From Pseudomonas sp. RIT-PI-AD (GTDB lineage: Bacteria; Pseudomonadota; Gammaproteobacteria; Pseudomonadales; Pseudomonadaceae), in the NCBI RefSeq assembly GCF_025642785.1, contig NZ_JANZKU010000002.1, positions 186,001 through 250,000 on the forward strand: DNA of 64,000 bases. Direction: 5' to 3'. The notes beneath the pieces are model-generated. The model had not been told where the DNA came from, made no database searches, and saw only the letters and a list, made by a program, of their open reading frames with translations. This document shows positions 9,081 through 18,076 of the stretch, piece by piece (the stretch's first letter is position 1; every line of letters starts with the position of its first letter). A program made the position numbers and the translations under genes.

Positions 9081-11702
9081 TCAGACCGAGGCCGCGCGGG
9101 CCGCGGCGAGGGCCTCCACCGAGGACTCCAGGAAGTCCTGGGCGAAACGTTGCAGGACCCCGCCGGCCTCGTAGATCGACACCTCTTCGGCGGTATCCAG
9201 GCGACAGATCATCGGCACCTCGACGCGCTCGCCGTTCTTGCGGTTGATCGCCAGGGTCAGGGTCGCGCGCGGGGTCCGCTCGCCGATCACGTCGTAGGTC
9301 TCGCTGCCGTCGATGCCCAGGGTCAGGCGGGTGATGCCCGGCATGAACTCCAGGGGCAGCACGCCCATGCCGATCAGGTTGGTACGGTGGATACGCTCGA
9401 AGCCTTCCGCGGCAATGGCTTCCACGCCGGCCAGGCGCACGCCCTTGGCTGCCCAGTCCCGCGAGGAGCCCTGGCCATAGTCGGCGCCAGCGACGATGAT
9501 CAACGGCTGCTTGCGCTCCATGTAGGTCTCGATGGCCTCCCACATGCGGGTGACCTGGCCTTCCGGCTCGACGCGGGTCAGCGAGCCCTTCCTGACCTGG
9601 CCATCGACCACCGCCATTTCATTCACCAGTTGCGGGTTGGCGAAGGTGGCCCGTTGCGCGGTCAGGTGATCGCCGCGGTGGGTGGCGTAGGAGTTGAAGT
9701 CCTCCTCCGGCAGGCCCATCTTCGCCAGGTACTCGCCCGCTGCGCTGTCGAGCATGATGGCGTTGGACGGCGACAGGTGATCGGTGGTGATGTTGTCCGG
9801 CAGTACCGCCAGCGGGCGCATGCCCTTGAGGGAGCGCTCGCCGGCCAGCGCGCCTTCCCAATAGGGCGGGCGGCGGATGTAGGTGCTCATCGGGCGCCAG
9901 TCGTACAGGGGGCTGACCTTCGGCCCGGTGTCCTCCTGGATGGCGAACATCGGGATGTAGACCTTGCGGAACTGCTCCGGCTTCACCGAGGCCCTGACCA
10001 CCGCGTCGATCTCCTGGTCGCTCGGCCAGATGTCCTTCAAGCGGATTTCCTTGCCCTGGGCGTCCCGCCCCAGCACATCCTTCTCGATATCGAAGCGGAT
10101 GGTGCCGGCGATGGCGTAGGCCACCACCAGCGGCGGCGAGGCCAGGAAGGCTTGCTTGGCGTAGGGATGGATGCGGCCGTCGAAGTTGCGGTTGCCCGAC
10201 AGCACGGCGGTGGCGTACAGGTCGCGGTCGATGATTTCCTGCTGGATCGCCGGGTCCAGCGCGCCGGACATGCCGTTGCAAGTGGTGCAGGCGAAGGCCA
10301 CCACGCCGAAACCCAGTTGCTCCAGTTCCGGCAGCAGGCCGCCCTCCTCCAAGTACAGGGCGACGGTCTTAGAGCCGGGCGCCAGGGAGGACTTGACCCA
10401 GGGCTTGCGGGTCAGCCCGAGCTTGTTGGCGTTACGCGCCAGCAAGCCGGCGGCGACCATGTTGCGCGGGTTGTTGGTATTGGTGCAGCTGGTGATGGCG
10501 GCGATGATCACCGCGCCGTCCGGCATCTTGCCCGGCTCGTTCTCCACCACCCCGGAGACACCGCGAGCGGCCAGTTCGGAGACCGGCAGGCGGCGATGCG
10601 GGTTGGACGGGCCGGCCAGGGTCCGCACCACGCTGGACAGGTCGAAATGCAGCACCCGTTCGTACTCGGCATTCCGCAGGCTGTCGCCCCACAGGCCGGT
10701 TTCCTTGGCGTACAGCTCGACCAGCCGCACCAGGTCGTCCTCGCGGCCGGTGAGCCGGAGGTAGTCGATGGTCTGCTGGTCGATGTAGAACATGGCCGCG
10801 GTGGCGCCGAACTCCGGCGCCATGTTGGCGATGGTGGCGCGGTCGCCGAGGCTCAGGTTGGCGGTACCCTCGCCGAAGAATTCCAGGTAGGCGCCGACCA
10901 CTTTTTCCTTGCGCAGGAACTCGGTCAAAGACAGCACGATGTCGGTCGCGGTGATGCCCGGCTGCGGCTTGCCGGTGAGCTCGACCCCGGTGATGTCCGG
11001 CAGGCGCATCCAGGACGCGCGGCCGAGCATCACGCTCTCGGCTTCCAGCCCACCGACGCCGACGGCGATCACGCCCAAGGCATCGACCATGGGGGTGTGG
11101 GAGTCGGTGCCGACCAGGGTATCCGGGAAGGCCACGCCGTCCTTCACCTGCACCACCGGGCTCATGCGCTCCAGGTTGATCTGGTGGAGGATGCCGTTGC
11201 CCGGCGGGATCACGTCGACGTTCTTGAACGCCTTCTTGGTCCAGTTGATGAAATGGAAACGGTCTTCGTTGCGCCGGTCTTCAATGGCGCGGTTCTTGGC
11301 GAAGGCATCCGGATCGAAGCCGCCACATTCCACCGCCAGCGAGTGATCGACGATCAACTGGGTCGGCACCACCGGGTTGACCAGCGCCGGGTCGCCGCCC
11401 TCGGCGGCGATGGCGTCGCGCAGGCCGGCGAGGTCCACCAGCGCGGTCTGGCCGAGGATGTCGTGGCACACCACCCGCGCCGGGAACCACGGGAAATCCA
11501 GCTCGCGCTTGCGCTCGATGAGTTGCTTGAGGGAGTCGGTCAGGGTGTCCGGGTCGCAGCGCCGGACCAGGTTTTCCGCCAGCACGCGGGAGGTATAGGG
11601 CAACTTGTCGTAGGCGCCGGCCTCGATCGACTCGACCACCGCGCGGGCGTCGAAGTAATCCAGCGAGGTGCCGGGCAAGGGCTTGCGGTTCGCAGTGTTC
11701 AT
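9081..11702 (-). CDS. acnD: Fe/S-dependent 2-methylcitrate dehydratase AcnD
   Basis: AcnD is an aconitase-family [4Fe-4S] enzyme that dehydrates 2-methylcitrate and needs PrpF. The 873-residue product has the large aconitase domain with VGTDSHTPMVDALGVIAVGVGG, the cluster ligands in AAITSCTNTNNP (first cysteine) and CTTCNGMSG (two further cysteines), and the swivelling C-terminal domain with GADYGQGSSRDWAAKG. It therefore has all the residues of an active aconitase fold. The ATG at 11702 gives the expected N-terminus (MNTANRKPLPG). It follows prpC in the operon across a 68-bp gap that contains a strong hairpin. AcnA/AcnB paralogues could be confused with it, but the prpC/prpF context settles the call. 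Confidence 0.95.
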   Translation of the reverse strand: MNTANRKPLPGTSLDYFDARAVVESIEAGAYDKLPYTSRVLAENLVRRCDPDTLTDSLKQLIERKRELDFPWFPARVVCHDILGQTALVDLAGLRDAIAAEGGDPALVNPVVPTQLIVDHSLAVECGGFDPDAFAKNRAIEDRRNEDRFHFINWTKKAFKNVDVIPPGNGILHQINLERMSPVVQVKDGVAFPDTLVGTDSHTPMVDALGVIAVGVGGLEAESVMLGRASWMRLPDITGVELTGKPQPGITATDIVLSLTEFLRKEKVVGAYLEFFGEGTANLSLGDRATIANMAPEFGATAAMFYIDQQTIDYLRLTGREDDLVRLVELYAKETGLWGDSLRNAEYERVLHFDLSSVVRTLAGPSNPHRRLPVSELAARGVSGVVENEPGKMPDGAVIIAAITSCTNTNNPRNMVAAGLLARNANKLGLTRKPWVKSSLAPGSKTVALYLEEGGLLPELEQLGFGVVAFACTTCNGMSGALDPAIQQEIIDRDLYATAVLSGNRNFDGRIHPYAKQAFLASPPLVVAYAIAGTIRFDIEKDVLGRDAQGKEIRLKDIWPSDQEIDAVVRASVKPEQFRKVYIPMFAIQEDTGPKVSPLYDWRPMSTYIRRPPYWEGALAGERSLKGMRPLAVLPDNITTDHLSPSNAIMLDSAAGEYLAKMGLPEEDFNSYATHRGDHLTAQRATFANPQLVNEMAVVDGQVRKGSLTRVEPEGQVTRMWEAIETYMERKQPLIIVAGADYGQGSSRDWAAKGVRLAGVEAIAAEGFERIHRTNLIGMGVLPLEFMPGITRLTLGIDGSETYDVIGERTPRATLTLAINRKNGERVEVPMICRLDTAEEVSIYEAGGVLQRFAQDFLESSVEALAAARAASV

Positions 11703-11740
11703 GGCACGGGACTCAATCACGGAATGTTTCTAATTAGGCC

Positions 11741-11768
11741 GGAGCGGGGCGCCTGGGCGCCCCGCTCC
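11741..11768 (-). promoter_or_regulatory. Intercistronic hairpin between prpC and acnD
   Basis: A perfect 13-bp inverted repeat, GGAGCGGGGCGCC at 11741-11753 and its complement at 11756-11768, lies between the prpC stop and the acnD start. No T-run follows, so it is more likely an mRNA-stabilising or processing element than a terminator. Confidence 0.6.
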
Positions 11769-11770
11769 GT

Positions 11771-12898
11771 TCAACGCCGGTCGATGCTCACGAACGGGCG
11801 TTGTTCGACGCCGGTGTACTCGGCGCTGGGGCGAATGATGCGGTTGTTGGCACGCTGCTCGAACACGTGGGCGGCCCAGCCGGATACCCGCGAGCAGACG
11901 AAGATCGGGGTGAACAGTTTGGTCGGGATGCCCATGAAGTGATAGGCCGAGGCGTGGTAGAAGTCGGCGTTGGGGAACAGCTTCTTCTGTTCCCACATGG
12001 TCTTGTCGATGGCTTCGGAAACCGGATAGAGGATGTTGTCGCCCACGGCATCGGCGAGCTTCTTCGACCAGGCCTTGATCACCTCGTTGCGCGGGTCGGA
12101 GTCTTTGTAGATCGCGTGGCCGAAGCCCATGATCTTGTCCTTGCGCGCGAGCATGCCGAGGGTGCCTGCCACGGCCTCCTCGGGCGTAGCGAACTTCTCG
12201 ATCATCTCCATCGCCGCCTCGTTGGCGCCGCCATGCAGCGGGCCGCGCAGCGAGCCGATGGCCCCGGTGACGCAGGAATACAGGTCGCTCAGGGTCGAGG
12301 CGCAGACCCGCGCGGTGAAGGTGGAGGCGTTGAACTCGTGCTCCGCGTAGAGGATCAGCGACACGTCCATCACCTTGCGGTGCAACTCGCTGGGCCGCTT
12401 GCCATGCAGCAGGTGCAGGAAATGCCCGCCGATCGACTCTTCGTCGGTGACGCATTCGATACGCGCGCCCTGGTGGGTGAAGCGATACCAGTAGCACATG
12501 ATCGCCGGGAACACCGCCAGCAGGCGGTCGGCCACATCGTTCTGCTGGGCGAAGCTGTGCTCCGGTTCCAGGGTTCCGAGCATCGAGGCGCCGGTGCGCA
12601 TCACGTCCATCGGGTGGGCGTTGGCGGGGATGCGTTCGAGCACCTCGCGCAGTTCGCGCGGCAGCTCGCGCAGACCTTGCAGCTTCTTCATGTAGGCGGC
12701 CAGTTGCTCGGCGTTCGGCAATTCGCCGTACAGCAACAGGTAGGCCACTTCCTCGAAGCGTGCCTCGGCGGCCAGGTCGCGGACGTCGTAGCCGCGATAC
12801 GTCAGCCCGGCGCCGGTCTGGCCGACGGTGGACAGGGCCGTCTGGCCGGCGACCTGACCGCGAAGGCCCGCGCCGCTCAGTACTTTTGCTTCAGCCAT
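11771..12898 (-). CDS. prpC: 2-methylcitrate synthase
   Basis: PrpC condenses propionyl-CoA with oxaloacetate to 2-methylcitrate, the first committed step of the cycle. The 375 residues match the family. The citrate-synthase catalytic histidine and neighbours lie in PLHGGANEAAM and GFGHAIYKDSDPRN, and the acidic catalytic residue is in the C-terminal third near YPVSEAIDKTMW (the adjacent segment). The start at 12898 (MAEAKVLSGAGLRGQ) was chosen over upstream frame extension to 12949. It is the second gene of the operon, 83 bp after prpB. Citrate synthase activity as a side reaction is known for the family. Confidence 0.96.
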   Translation of the reverse strand: MAEAKVLSGAGLRGQVAGQTALSTVGQTGAGLTYRGYDVRDLAAEARFEEVAYLLLYGELPNAEQLAAYMKKLQGLRELPRELREVLERIPANAHPMDVMRTGASMLGTLEPEHSFAQQNDVADRLLAVFPAIMCYWYRFTHQGARIECVTDEESIGGHFLHLLHGKRPSELHRKVMDVSLILYAEHEFNASTFTARVCASTLSDLYSCVTGAIGSLRGPLHGGANEAAMEMIEKFATPEEAVAGTLGMLARKDKIMGFGHAIYKDSDPRNEVIKAWSKKLADAVGDNILYPVSEAIDKTMWEQKKLFPNADFYHASAYHFMGIPTKLFTPIFVCSRVSGWAAHVFEQRANNRIIRPSAEYTGVEQRPFVSIDRR

Positions 12899-12981
12899 CG
12901 AATACTCCTCATGAGGCGCCATGGCCGGCTCGGCCGCGCCATGGCTCACAGTGCTTTGCCTGCCCTAAGCGGGCCGGTCGA

Positions 12982-13884
12982 TCAATTGCCTTTGTTCTGG
13001 GCGAACAGCGCGTCGAGCTTCTGCTCGAAGCGGTGGTAATCGATGCGATCGTACAATTCCATGCGGGTCTGCATGGTATCCAGCACATTTTTCTGGGTGC
13101 CGTCGCGGCGGATGGCGTTGAAGACGTGTTCCGCCGCCTTGTTCATGGCGCGGAACGCCGACAACGGATACAGCACCATGGCCACGTTGACTTCCCGCAG
13201 CTCCTCCACGGTGAACAGCGGGGTCGCGCCGAACTCGGTGAGGTTGGCGAGGATCGGCGCCTTCACCTTGTCGGCGAACAGCTTGTACATCTGCAGCTCG
13301 GTGATGGCCTCGGGGAAGATCATGTCCGCACCCGCCTCGATGCAGGCGGCGGCACGGTCCAGGGCGGACTCGAGGCCTTCCACGGCCAGCGCGTCGGTGC
13401 GCGCCATGATCACGAAGCTGTCGTCGAGGCGGGCGTCCACCGCGGCCTTGATACGGTCGACCATCTCCTGCTGGGAGACGATTTCCTTGTTCGGGCGGTG
13501 CCCGCAACGCTTGGCGCCCACCTGGTCCTCAATGTGGATAGCGGCCGCGCCGAACTTGCTCATGGAACGTACGGTGCGGGCCACGTTGAAGGCGGAGGAA
13601 CCGAAGCCGGTGTCCACGTCCACCAGCAGCGGCAGGTCGCAGACGTCGGTGATGCGGCGGACGTCGGTGAGCACGTCGTCCAGCCCGGTGATGCCCAGGT
13701 CCGGCACCCCCAGGGAGCCGGCGGCCACGCCGCCACCGGAGATGTAGATCGCCTTGAAGCCGGCCCGCTGGGCGAGCAATGCGTGGTTGGCGTTGATGGT
13801 GCCGACGATCTGCAGCGGCTGTTCGCTGGCGACCGCGTCGCGGAAGCGCTGGCCTGGACTGCGATGGGTAGCGGTTTGACTCAT
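12982..13884 (-). CDS. prpB: 2-methylisocitrate lyase
   Basis: PrpB cleaves 2-methylisocitrate to pyruvate and succinate and closes the methylcitrate cycle. The 300-residue product carries the isocitrate-lyase-superfamily motif as KRCGHRPNK (K-R-C-G-H), a metal-binding DVDTGFG near residue 87, and an IEDQ motif just before the active-site loop. It is the first enzyme gene of the operon. Its ATG at 13884 overlaps the stop of the GntR regulator by 4 bp (ATGA), so regulator and enzyme are cotranscribed and probably translationally coupled. Confidence 0.96.
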   Translation of the reverse strand: MSQTATHRSPGQRFRDAVASEQPLQIVGTINANHALLAQRAGFKAIYISGGGVAAGSLGVPDLGITGLDDVLTDVRRITDVCDLPLLVDVDTGFGSSAFNVARTVRSMSKFGAAAIHIEDQVGAKRCGHRPNKEIVSQQEMVDRIKAAVDARLDDSFVIMARTDALAVEGLESALDRAAACIEAGADMIFPEAITELQMYKLFADKVKAPILANLTEFGATPLFTVEELREVNVAMVLYPLSAFRAMNKAAEHVFNAIRRDGTQKNVLDTMQTRMELYDRIDYHRFEQKLDALFAQNKGN

Positions 13885-14612
13885 GACTCACCTCGTGGCG
13901 TGACGTTCTTGTCGGTGGCACTCGGGCCGGTGTAGTGACTTTCGATGTTGCGTTTGGAGGCGCCGATATGGCGCCGCATCAGCAATTCGGCCAGTTCGCC
14001 ATCCCGCTCGGCGATGGCGTCGAGAATCCGGTGATGCTCGTGGAACGCCTGGCGCGGGCGGTTGGGCACCGCAGAGAACTGGATGCGGTACATGCGCACC
14101 AGCTGATACAGCTCGCCGCAGAGCATGCGGCTGAGGGTCTGGTTGCCGCTGCCCTGGATGATCCGGTAATGGAAATCGAAGTCGCCTTCCTGCTGGTAAT
14201 AGCCGACGCCGGCCTGGAAGGCCGCGTCCCGTTCGTGCGTATCCAGCACGCGGCGCAGCTCGTCGATCTCGGCCTGGCTCATGCGTTCGGCGGCCAGGCG
14301 ACAGGCCATTCCCTCCAGGGATTCGCGTATCTCGTACAGCTCGATCAACTCGCTGTGGCTGAGGGACACCACGCGGGCGCCGACGTGGGGAACGCGCACC
14401 AGCAGCTTCTGCCCTTCCAGCCGGTGGATCGCCTCGCGCAGCGGGCCGCGGCTGATGCCATAGGCGCGGGCCAGTTCCGGCTCGGAAATCTTGCTGCCCG
14501 GGGCGATTTCACCCCTGACGATGGCCGCCTGGATGCGCCTGAAAACGTGCTCGGAGAGGGTTTCCGAATCGCCGCCGAAGTGACCGGGAAACTCAAGGGC
14601 GCCTTCGCTCAT
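13881..14612 (-). CDS. GntR/FCD-type regulator of the prp operon (PmiR/PrpR type)
   Basis: The 243-residue protein has an N-terminal winged helix (about residues 20-90, with [23 protein letters not shown]) and a C-terminal all-helical FCD ligand domain, in which the metal-binding histidines are expected ([23 protein letters not shown]). In P. aeruginosa the GntR protein at the head of the prp operon (PmiR) responds to 2-methylisocitrate and also affects pqs gene expression, so this is its probable counterpart. The ATG at 14612 was chosen over 14642. A palindrome at 14684-14695 and a second half-conserved copy overlapping the start codon fit autoregulation. It is the first gene of the operon. 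Confidence 0.88.
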   Translation of the reverse strand: MSEGALEFPGHFGGDSETLSEHVFRRIQAAIVRGEIAPGSKISEPELARAYGISRGPLREAIHRLEGQKLLVRVPHVGARVVSLSHSELIELYEIRESLEGMACRLAAERMSQAEIDELRRVLDTHERDAAFQAGVGYYQQEGDFDFHYRIIQGSGNQTLSRMLCGELYQLVRMYRIQFSAVPNRPRQAFHEHHRILDAIAERDGELAELLMRRHIGASKRNIESHYTGPSATDKNVTPRGES

Positions 14613-14620
14613 TGTCGACA
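14611..14620. promoter_or_regulatory. Second GntR operator-like site over the start codon
   Basis: ATTGTCGACA repeats ten of the twelve bases of the upstream palindrome and overlaps the GntR start codon. The pair suggests autoregulation with two bound sites. Confidence 0.5.
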
Positions 14621-14683
14621 CCTTATGTGTATTCGCCGGCAAAACTACCCGCGAGCGACCATCCCGTCAAATCGATTCGTGGA

Positions 14684-14695
14684 ATTGTCGACAAT
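14684..14695. promoter_or_regulatory. GntR operator palindrome upstream of the prp operon
   Basis: ATTGTCGACAAT is a perfect 12-bp palindrome 72 bp upstream of the GntR start codon. It fits the TTGTC-N-GACAA type of FadR/FCD-subfamily operators. Confidence 0.75.
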
Positions 14696-14909
14696 CTACA
14701 GACGCGTCAAAACGTCCACCCGCGTCGAATGTCCCGCGGGACACGACGTAAGCGTCTGTCGCCACGTGGAAAAACCCCGTGTTAGAATGCCGCCCGCAAC
14801 GCCGGACGGAGGCTCCTCGCCTGCCGCTCCGCTGGGCGGGTACATGGGCCGTCCTTATCAACGCCGCCGGTCATGCCTCACGACGACCGCGATAGACCCC
14901 TAAGGACTT

Positions 14910-15443
14910 ATGAGACTCGCGCCTTCCGCCCTGCTGTTCTGCCTGCTCTGCTCCGGCTCGAGCTTCGCCGCCGACAAGACCGTCTATGGTCTGAACGAAT
15001 ACGCTTCTCTCGCCGATCTGGACCTGCAGGTCCCGGCCAAGCTGGATACCGGCGCCAAGACCGCCTCCCTCAGCGCCCGCGACATCGAACGCTTCAAGCG
15101 CGAGGGCGAGCCCTGGGTACGTTTCTACCTGGCCATCGATGACGCCCATGCCCACCCCATCGAGCGCCCGCTGGCGCGGATCAGCAAGATCAAGCGGCGC
15201 GCCGGCGACTACGACCCCGAAGAAGACAAGACCTATACCGCACGGCCGGTCATCGAGTTGCAGATCTGCATGGGCAAGGCCCTGCGCAGCATCGAAGTGA
15301 ACTTGACCGACCGAAGCGCCTTCCAATACCCGCTGCTGATAGGCTCGGATGCGCTCAAACGCTTCGACGCGCTGATCGACCCCAGTCTTAAATACGCGGC
15401 CGGCAAACCCGGTTGCGCCACCGTCGCGAATTCTGCCGAGTAA
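14910..15443 (+). CDS. Secreted retropepsin-like protein (annotated family: ATP-dependent zinc protease)
   Basis: The 177-residue protein has an N-terminal signal peptide (hydrophobic core ALLFCLLCSG, probable cleavage after SSFA at about residue 22), so it is periplasmic. The mature part holds the motif KLDTGAKTASLSARD. D-T-G is the catalytic triplet of retroviral-type aspartic proteases, although databases usually name this family zinc protease. It shows no zinc HExxH motif. It is the first of three collinear genes with a 7TM inactive transglutaminase (5 bp downstream) and an ATP-grasp ligase. The ATG at 14910 has a TAAGGA ribosome binding site. The peptide substrate is unknown. Confidence 0.82.
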   Translation: MRLAPSALLFCLLCSGSSFAADKTVYGLNEYASLADLDLQVPAKLDTGAKTASLSARDIERFKREGEPWVRFYLAIDDAHAHPIERPLARISKIKRRAGDYDPEEDKTYTARPVIELQICMGKALRSIEVNLTDRSAFQYPLLIGSDALKRFDALIDPSLKYAAGKPGCATVANSAE

Positions 15444-15448
15444 TTTCC

Positions 15449-16975
15449 ATGCGCTCTCTTACCCTGCATCTGAAAGTCCTCATCACCATCCTGGTGACGC
15501 TGGGCGTTCTGATCACGGCTTACCAGATCTTCATCCAGGGCATTCCGGTGACCGAGGACGAGACGGACGACCTGTGGAACATCGACGCCAAGGTGGAATT
15601 CCAGGCCAACCCCCGCGAGCCGGTCAAGCTGCAGATGTTCGTGCCGCCGCTGAACCAGGACTACGTCAGCCTGAACGAAAGCTTCATCTCCAATAACTAC
15701 GGGGTGAGCATCAACCGCACCGACGGCAACCGCAAGGTGACCTGGTCGGCGCGCCGGGTCAGCGGCAACCAGACCCTCTACTACCGCCTGGTGCTGACCA
15801 AGCGCTACAGCGGGGAGAAGCCCAAGGAAAAAGGCCCGATCTTCCGCGACAGTATTGCCGTGGACGGCGCCGAGAAGATCGCTGCGGAAGCCCTGATGGC
15901 GCCGATTCGCCAGCACTCCGCGGATGTCGAGACCTTCATCAGCGAGACCATCAAGCGGGTCAACAACCTCAACGACGACAACGTCAAGCTGTTGATGGCG
16001 GGCGATGCCTCGACGCCCAACAAGGCGCGCATCATCGAACTGCTTCTGTCCATCGCCCACGTGCCGATGGAGCGCGTCCACACCATCCGCCTGATCGCCG
16101 AGCAACCGCAGACGCCCGAGCTGTGGATGCGCAGCTTCAATGGCGAGAAATGGCTGTATTTCAATCCGGAAACCGGCGAGCAGGGCCTGCCGGCGGACCG
16201 CCTGATGTGGTGGACCGGCGACGAAAACCTGCTCAGCGTCGAGGGCGGCAAGAAGGCTCAGGTGACCTTCACCCTGAACAACAGCGAGATGAACGCCATT
16301 CGCCTGGCCAAGCTGACCGACGAGAACACCGACGTCGACTTCCTCGAATACTCGCTGTACGGCCTGCCCCTGCAAACCCAGCAGACCTACCAGATCATGA
16401 TCATGATCCCCATCGGCGTGCTGGTGATCCTGATCCTGCGCAACCTGATCGGCCTGCAGACCCTGGGCACCTTCACGCCAGTGCTGATCGCCCTCGCCTT
16501 CCGCGAGACCCAGCTCGGCTTCGGCATCGTGCTGTTCACCCTGATCACCGCCCTCGGCCTGTCGCTGCGCTCCTACCTGGAGCACCTGAAGCTACAGATG
16601 CTGCCACGGCTCTCGGTGGTGTTGACTTTCGTGGTGGTGCTGATCGCGGTGATCAGCCTGCTCAGCCATAAGCTGGGCCTCGAGCGCGGCCTGTCCGTGG
16701 CGCTGTTCCCGATGGTGATCCTGACCATGACCATCGAGCGGCTGTCGATCACCTGGGAGGAGCGCGGCGCCGGGCATGCGATGAAGGTGGCGATCGGCAC
16801 CCTGTTCGCCGCCACGCTGGCGCACCTGCTGATGATGGTCCCGCAACTGGTGTACTTCGTCTTCACCTTCCCGGCGGTGCTGTTGATCATGGTCGGCTTC
16901 ATGCTGGCGATGGGTCGCTATCGCGGCTACCGCCTGACCGAACTGTTCCGTTTCAAAGCCTTCCTGAAGGATTGA
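15449..16975 (+). CDS. Inactive transglutaminase fused to a 7TM domain
   Basis: The 508-residue protein starts with an N-terminal membrane anchor (HLKVLITILVTLGVLITAYQI), then a periplasmic domain of about 250 residues that belongs to the inactive-transglutaminase family, and then a C-terminal block of about seven transmembrane segments from residue 310 (QIMIMIPIGVLVILILRNLIG onward is the first, shown here only by its ends QIMIM and RNLIG). The start at 15449 (MRSLTLHLKV) leaves 5 bp to the retropepsin-like gene; the frame before it overlaps that gene. It probably acts as a membrane sensor or scaffold for the ATP-grasp enzyme encoded 4 bp downstream. No experimental role can be read from sequence. 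Confidence 0.85.
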   Translation: MRSLTLHLKVLITILVTLGVLITAYQIFIQGIPVTEDETDDLWNIDAKVEFQANPREPVKLQMFVPPLNQDYVSLNESFISNNYGVSINRTDGNRKVTWSARRVSGNQTLYYRLVLTKRYSGEKPKEKGPIFRDSIAVDGAEKIAAEALMAPIRQHSADVETFISETIKRVNNLNDDNVKLLMAGDASTPNKARIIELLLSIAHVPMERVHTIRLIAEQPQTPELWMRSFNGEKWLYFNPETGEQGLPADRLMWWTGDENLLSVEGGKKAQVTFTLNNSEMNAIRLAKLTDENTDVDFLEYSLYGLPLQTQQTYQIMIMIPIGVLVILILRNLIGLQTLGTFTPVLIALAFRETQLGFGIVLFTLITALGLSLRSYLEHLKLQMLPRLSVVLTFVVVLIAVISLLSHKLGLERGLSVALFPMVILTMTIERLSITWEERGAGHAMKVAIGTLFAATLAHLLMMVPQLVYFVFTFPAVLLIMVGFMLAMGRYRGYRLTELFRFKAFLKD

Positions 16976-16979
16976 GCCC

Positions 16980-17966
16980 ATGTTCGGTCTGATCAAGACG
17001 TGGAAAGCCCTGGAAGCCAAAGGCATCATGGGCATCAACCGGCGCAACGCGGACTACGTGTTGAAGTACAACCGCCGGCACCTGTACCCCATCGTCGATG
17101 ACAAGATCATCACCAAGGAACGCGCGATCCAGGCGGGCATCCATGTGCCCGAGATGTACGGGATCATCTCCACGGAAAAGGAGATCGACACGCTCGACAG
17201 CATCATCGGCGGGCATAGCGATTTCGTCGTGAAGCCGGCCCAGGGCGCCGGCGGCGATGGCATCCTGGTCATCGCCGACCGCTTCGAGGGCCGCTACCGG
17301 ACGGTGTCCGGCAAGATCATCAGCCACGAGGAAATCGAACACCAGATTTCCAGCATCCTCACCGGCCTGTATTCCCTCGGCGGCCACCGCGACCGCGCCC
17401 TGATCGAGTACCGCGTCACCCCCGACCAGATTTTCAAGAGCATCAGCTACGAAGGCGTGCCGGACATCCGCATCATCGTGCTTATGGGCTACCCGGTAAT
17501 GGCCATGCTGCGCCTGCCGACGCGCCAGTCCGGCGGCAAGGCCAACCTCCACCAGGGCGCTATCGGCGTCGGCGTGGACCTGGCCACCGGTGTCACCCTC
17601 CAGGGCACCTGGCTGAACGCCAAGATCACCAAGCACCCCGACACCACCAATGCGGTGGACGGCGTGCAGTTGCCGAACTGGGACGGTTTCATGCGGCTGG
17701 CCGCCGGTTGCTACGAGCTCTGTGGCCTCGGCTACATCGGCGTGGACATGGTGCTGGACCAGGACAAGGGGCCGTTGATCCTCGAGCTCAATGCGCGGCC
17801 CGGCTTGAACATCCAGATCGCCAACGACTGCGGCCTGACCCTTCGCACCCATGCGGTGGAAGCCCGCCTCGCCGAGTTGCAGGCCCAGGGGGTGATGGAG
17901 ACCGCCGAAGAGCGCATGCGCTTCTCCCAGGAGCTGTTCGGCCACGTGCATCCGGCGGAAATCTGA
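16980..17966 (+). CDS. Alpha-L-glutamate ligase-like ATP-grasp protein
   Basis: The 328-residue cytosolic protein is an ATP-grasp ligase related to RimK-type alpha-L-glutamate ligases. The nucleotide-binding lysine region reads VVKPAQGAGGDGI near residue 83, and the metal-binding acidic/asparagine motif reads LILELNARPGLNIQIAN near residue 270. It lacks the extra N-terminal domain of RimK itself. It is the last gene of a three-gene operon with a retropepsin-like protein and a 7TM inactive transglutaminase. That composition suggests a system that ligates and trims an amino-acid-containing envelope or small-peptide substrate, which is inference. A strong terminator follows 28 bp downstream. Confidence 0.87.
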   Translation: MFGLIKTWKALEAKGIMGINRRNADYVLKYNRRHLYPIVDDKIITKERAIQAGIHVPEMYGIISTEKEIDTLDSIIGGHSDFVVKPAQGAGGDGILVIADRFEGRYRTVSGKIISHEEIEHQISSILTGLYSLGGHRDRALIEYRVTPDQIFKSISYEGVPDIRIIVLMGYPVMAMLRLPTRQSGGKANLHQGAIGVGVDLATGVTLQGTWLNAKITKHPDTTNAVDGVQLPNWDGFMRLAAGCYELCGLGYIGVDMVLDQDKGPLILELNARPGLNIQIANDCGLTLRTHAVEARLAELQAQGVMETAEERMRFSQELFGHVHPAEI

Positions 17967-17994
17967 GCCGCGCCTGCTTCTTCCGCTCAAAATG

Positions 17995-18031
17995 AAAAAA
18001 CCCGCTCGCCCTTGAGGCTCGCGGGTTTTTT
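17995..18031. terminator. Bidirectional terminator after the ATP-grasp gene
   Basis: AAAAAACCCGC at 17995-18005 pairs with GCGGGTTTTTT at 18021-18031. The T-run on each strand serves both the ATP-grasp operon and the convergent acyl-CoA dehydrogenase gene. Confidence 0.9.
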
Positions 18032-18076
18032 CAGGGGTGCGAATCGGCGCGGCGGAGGCTCCGCGCCTCAGTGGCG

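Noticed and set aside
9021-11942. 973-residue plus-strand frame across acnD
   Set aside because: Antisense shadow of acnD with no family motif or ribosome binding site.
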